This document shows, piece after piece, positions 54,201-60,200 of a stretch of DNA of 64,000 nt (the first letter of the stretch is position 1; each line of letters begins with the position of its first letter). The notes under the pieces are model-generated. The model saw nothing but the letters and a program-made list of their open reading frames with translations, had not been told where the DNA came from and made no database searches. Location: the NCBI GenBank assembly GCA_032622095.1, contig CP136065.1:219772151-219836150 (forward strand), in the 5' to 3' direction. The position numbers and the translations under genes are program-made. Origin of the DNA: Siphonodentalium dalli. Taxonomy: Eukaryota > Mollusca > Scaphopoda > Gadilida > Siphonodentaliidae.

Positions 54201-57200
54201 TTTTTTCGACTTAGAAATATTTTTGCAACATGCATAATTTTTTCCGAGCTTTTATTCCTACATTTTTGGGTCAATTTTTTAAAAACTTGGCACAGTTATT
54301 TAGTACCATGGGAACCTGTGCACCTGCATTTATGACGGCTGTCCGACTTTTTTTGGTGGAGTTATCTCCCTTTTTCGACTTAGAATTTTTTCGCAACATG
54401 CATAATTTTGTCCGAGCTTTTATTCAGTCAATAAATTTAGGATTAGAGTTAGGGGTTAGGGTTAGGGGGTTAATGGTTAGGGTTACCTGTTGACATAATT
54501 TCAATGCCAAATATATGGTAATGGCTACTTCATTCGAATAAGATTTTGAATACGGGAGGGGGGGGGGGGGGGGGTATTACTTAGTTCCATCTGGGACAAG
54601 CCCATCTCTAGTTTTCTACTGGTAATTTACGATTGGATGTTCAGATTTTCAATATTTAGTTAGACAAATGAGATGGAAATAAACTAAATAGAGACTAATA
54701 TTCATGGAGTGCTTTATGTCTCTGTAAAACATGGCTTGCGATGAAATGTAAGAATTCAGACTGTCAAAGACGCATAGCATGTTGAAAGCAAAAAATTCAG
54801 ACAATTTTTGAGCAAATTTGAGATATTTTCAGTCGAATTCAGGCAATTTTGGGGCAAATTGAATAGTATTTCAGGGGGAATTTGTGGCAAATTACAGTAT
54901 TTTTCACATTCTGCCCGAATCATACATATTTAAGGTTAATTTGAATCTATTTTGTTATATTTCTGTGTATACAAGAACGTATATTCTACAAAAATTGAGT
55001 TAAAACTATGAATATATCATGTAAAAAAATTCAGGCAAAAAGTCTCAGCCCCCCCCCTAAATATTTGGGCGCCTGTATGGCTATGCAAAGAGGTTGTGCT
55101 CATACTATTTAATCAATAGCTATTTTATTTTTCTAATCTCTGCTTTGCTGAGAATTCCTTCTATAACATAGCCAATTCATCTTACTTTGCAATTTTTTAT
55201 CCGTTTCGTTGATATAGATAATTAGGTGAGAAGGTGAGATTATGGATCAGACCACAGGAGCTTGGAATTTGGTCAAAACTCCTCTTTTATTGGCGGAACC
55301 ACCACCCGGGACCATAGGTCACGGAAGGAACGAAACAAAAAATTGTTGCCACCCATTTTGAACTCAACTGTATTCCTACAAAAAATATATTTTCACTAAA
55401 AACTGTTGGTACCTCTTACACCTTAGATGCCAATCTACAACATTCCATAGGTATATTTTTCCAGTTCTTCGAAAACCTCACTTTATTTCGGTAATGTATT
55501 GTAAATTCACCAACGAACACAAATTTGGGACACCTCCATCACCTGTTTTAGAATCGAAGTAGCGGAACTAGTACCGAAATATGCGGAAACTTTAAAACTA
55601 TGATCCGGAGACGGATGGCATAAAAGTACCATTTATAATTTCGAACATAGCTGCTGATTACATGTCTATTACATGACCGTACCGGTGCACTGATCATCAT
55701 GAACTTTTTGATGGATGATGACATTGGGAACGAATCATTTTGGGCTCATTTGCATAAAAACATGGCCGCTGCAGCCATCTTGGATTTCAAAATTGCATCC
55801 TTTAGCATGGGCTAGAAGAAGCAGTGTTTATCTGGTCATCATTAAATTTGTCATGGAGGTTTACATTGACATGTAGATGGGAACGAGTCATTTTGGTGTG
55901 AATTCTCCAAGAAACATGGCCGCCATCGGCCATCTTCGATTTCAGTGATAATACTAGATAAATCTGAATCAATAACACAGCCTAGAGCCTGTGTCGATGC
56001 ACCTATCATCACAAAATTTTTCATCGATCATGACATTGATATATAGACGACACCGAGTCATTTTGGGCTTATTTGCATGAAAAACATGGCCGCCAACAGC
56101 CATCTTGGATTTCAAAATTGCATCATTTAGCACGGGCAAGAGGTCGCAGTGTTGGTCCGATCATAATTAAATTTGTCACGGAGGTTGACATATAGATGGG
56201 AACGAGTCATTTTGGTGTGAATTCTCAAAGAAACATGGCCGCCGTCGGATTTCAGCGACAACACTGCATATATAATTAAATCAATAACACTGCCTAGAGC
56301 CTAGGCCTATGTCGATGCACCGATCATCGTGAAATTGTTCATGGGTCATGACAAATGTGATCGCCATAGAAAAGCTGGCTACATTTGTGATTGATTAAAA
56401 AACCTGGCTACGAATGTGATCGGATCGCGGAGCCTTGTGACAATGACCCCATCAGCGAAAGTTATATTAAGTAATGTTTTTAATATTGTTTTGGTATTTT
56501 TGAGTTTGAGAAAAACAATGCCGATGGTGGCTAGCTGTCTTGAATTTAAAAATTGAATTTCCAATTCATGAGCACAGGCTATATAATCATATGCATAAAG
56601 CCATTCTTTGAGAGTTTTGGTGCTGATTCGTTACGACACACGAGTCACGAGTGACGTATACTATTTATAGATCCTGGTACCGGTACAATTGACAATACTT
56701 ATAGTTGCTTATTAAATAAAATTTATGTTAGCGAGTTTATCACTAACTCAAATTTATAAACTAGTTATTCGGTAAACCAGTTTGCATTACAACTTGCAAA
56801 CGCACAAATAAAACGTATACCGTAAAGAATGCGCAGGATAATTTTGTGCTCTTACATTAAAGAATCTTATTACATTTTGTTACTGTATTTGGCATATTAA
56901 TGGCGAGTTTTTGTACCCTACATTGACAATTTTGAATTTTGCGAAATTAAACACTCATTCTATATATGCATGGCCAATATCGTTACCTAACTCAAGAAAA
57001 ATGTCTTCCCTCATCAACTAAGACATATATTTGTTCGTCAGAACTAGTAAAAAACAGCATTTTATGTGGAAATAATTCAGATATTCTGGCAACGAATCTG
57101 CACCAAAACGCACAAAGGAATCGCTTCATGCATAGGCATATATACCAGGCCTCCCCGTGAGTCTATATATCTTCTTTTTCTTCTACTTCGTGATATTCGA

Positions 57201-60200
57201 CCAGTAATCAGTGGGTTGATTACTATTATATGATGGATATTTTAGGCCTATACAATGGAGCGCGACACAAGCTCCTATGAGAGAGAGAGCTAGAGAGTTT
57301 TGGTCCCCTTATGACCAATCATTGCAACCAGTAGCATTACAAAGTCAAGTAGTACATGTACATAGGCCTACCGGTACATAATGAACATAAAACAAGAAGA
57401 AAAAAACAATACCACGTGGTTGTGCCATAAATAGAAATAAATTATATGTAAAATATTTGTACTAATTACCATTCAGACAAATGAAGAATATCTTCTTGGG
57501 TAGTCGTCATTTTCATGAGATGATAACAGCAGACACAGAAAAATACAGAAATTTTCAGGAAAATGCACAAAACATCAGGATTAGATCTTCAAAAATGCGC
57601 ATAGTATGACGCAAACATAAACTGATTTAAGTTTTCTGGCACCTAAGTTCGAAAACCACACGCACTTTCAAATATTTTTGAATTTCGCGGGCTTTAAATT
57701 TAGGTTTCGATTTCATTTCGTTCCGACTTTGTTATTCCTGAAAAATGGTTTTGTGCCGTTTGTCATTCCGATTCTAAAACAGGTGAACTGATTGCATTCA
57801 TGTTTGGTATATGGATCTTTCACAGCAATAACAGTATATGCCTTGAAAACTAAACAATGATTTTTTACAGATTTAGCAGAACAGCAAGTCAGAACGTAAG
57901 GAAAGATAACCCAAATGTGACTGATCTGAGTGATGAAAACCGTCCAGAGAAAATCAGTGAGAAATTCAACATGATCTATGATAATGAATGGACAGATTTA
58001 CAAGAGTTAATGTCAGAGAGGCTTGATGACAAGACGATCATAGAGCTACTCAGAGTCGTGCTTCAGGTCAGATCCTTAACTGTTTAACCCTTTCATGACG
58101 AGAGCAGCACTGGTGCAGCATTAAAGATCCTGTGCCAGTGCATTCTCTTATATATGCAAATCTCGTATGTGGAGCCTCGCATATATAAAAGAATACACTG
58201 GCTTACAAGTTTAAGGCCAATGTATTCTTTTATATATGCGAGGCTCCCAAGGGAGACTCGCATATATAAGAGAATGCATTGGCACAGGGTTTTCGCAAAT
58301 TTCAGGAAGCTCCAGTCATGGAAGGGTTAATTAATCTCAGCACAGGGCATCGAATGTAGTTTTATTCCACACTGTTGACGTGAGGCATATGTATTCAACA
58401 AATCCTAGCCATCAAATACATATTGTTGTATACCACGAGTCGAATAAGAGTCAAAACTTCTTCAAGTTGACGTTGCTGCCAATAGTAATGACATCATAAT
58501 GTCAACAATCTGCTTTGGGTGTATGAGCAATTAATTACGGGTTTTAACCAGACTTATCATTTATGTATAATTGGGATTGGGGCACAAGTTATAGCAACTT
58601 AGATCACTCCTCTCCACAGAGAGAACATGATAAGATGAGAATATAACACAGTTAGAAAGGAGATGTATAGGTTGTTATATAACACACAAAAAACCCACGC
58701 ATGTTGTTAATCGCTTCGATTGGACACTTTTATTGGGCTTCTAATCAATTATTTCTGATTGGCGCTACTGATGTGGAATCCTGAGGTTTGAGAAATAGAA
58801 ACCCTACGATGAGTAATCAGACCCACTATTTATATGTGTGTGACACAGTGGGTCTGTAAAATTAACTTGAACTTTTAAAATATGTCCCCACGATCGGCAG
58901 GTAAATCTGCCACTTCTATTTTGAAATATTTGTCATGGTTATCCGTAGAGTCAACTGTCTTGTGTGACAACTAAATCCACATAGCTCTGAAGGGTTGTAT
59001 CCGTAGGTCCTATCTTGGACAATATTTCAGACAAAAAGAGCATGTGTAATACAGACCATGGCAATAAGAGTTATTCATACACTGAGTCAGTGACCATTTA
59101 TTTGTTTTCTGATGGCCATATTGGTCAATTATGTTGAAACTTTCCAAAATCTTTTAACCCTTTACCCAACAAACCGGCCAAAACCGGCCAAATAAAGCTT
59201 CAACAGCCTAAAATATCTTCGGTCTGTCTTAATAGAACCATACAAATATGGATATCATTGGAACCGGCTCCTTGACCACATTGTGATAGTTAGTTATGCC
59301 CTGTGCCAATGCATTCTCTTATATATGCGAGTCGACCATAGGTCGCCTCGCATATATAAGAGAATGCATTGGCCTAAAAAAAAACTTTTTACCATTTTTT
59401 CTTACATTCTTTAACAATTTTATAATTTTTAATGTGTTAAGCCAATGCATTCTCTTATATATGCGAGGCGACCTATGGTCGACTCGCATATATAAGAGAA
59501 TGCATTGGCACAGGGCCCTTCTGTTGGGTAAAGGGTTAACTACCATGGGTACCTATGATTGTAACTTAGTAGAGCTATTTTTTTATTATATCAGTTTACC
59601 AACACTGTTATATGGCCACACCCTCTTTATCCCATAATTGTAAACAGCGTGACTCTTTATCATATTTATTACCCTTTCTCTCCTTTTGAGTGGCCTAATT
59701 TAATATAAAGAATGTTTTTTCTCCTTAGAAATGTTATGGATTCTGTTGTCAAATGTTTGAGGATCATCTCACATCGATTATACTGTCAGCTTGTAGTATA
59801 GAAGGCAAACAGGTATGTGATAAGTCTAATGCTATATATATACACCAGTTAGTTATACTGTCAGCTTGTAGTATAGAAGGCAAACAGGTATGTGATAAGT
59901 CTAATGCTATATATATACACCAGTTAGTTATACTGTCAGCTTGTAGTATAGAAGGCAAACAGGTATGTGATAGGATAGGATAGGATAGTTTATTTACAAT
60001 ACACACGAATGACACAGTGGCAGTAATACATAATAAATTATAACAGTGTATTGTCGGGGGTAGCTTAGCCCTACCGGGCTGTCTTCCTGCTACCCCCAGG
60101 AATAAGTCTAATGCTATATATATACACCAGTTAGTTATACTGTCAGCTTGTAGTATAGAAGGCAAACAGGTATGTGATGGCTCTAATGCTATATATATAC

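Larger units (their letters stand above)
54052..57870. other. Intron with short repeats
   Basis: 54179-54251 and 54348-54425 are direct repeats ('tttttggtggagttatc' to 'ccgagcttttattc'). 54437-54486 is a degenerate telomere-like tract. 54557-54575 is a run of about 18 G, possibly length-unstable. 55690-56360 is a tandem array (see separate entry). From 56380 to 57870 I recognise nothing. Confidence 0.5.
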
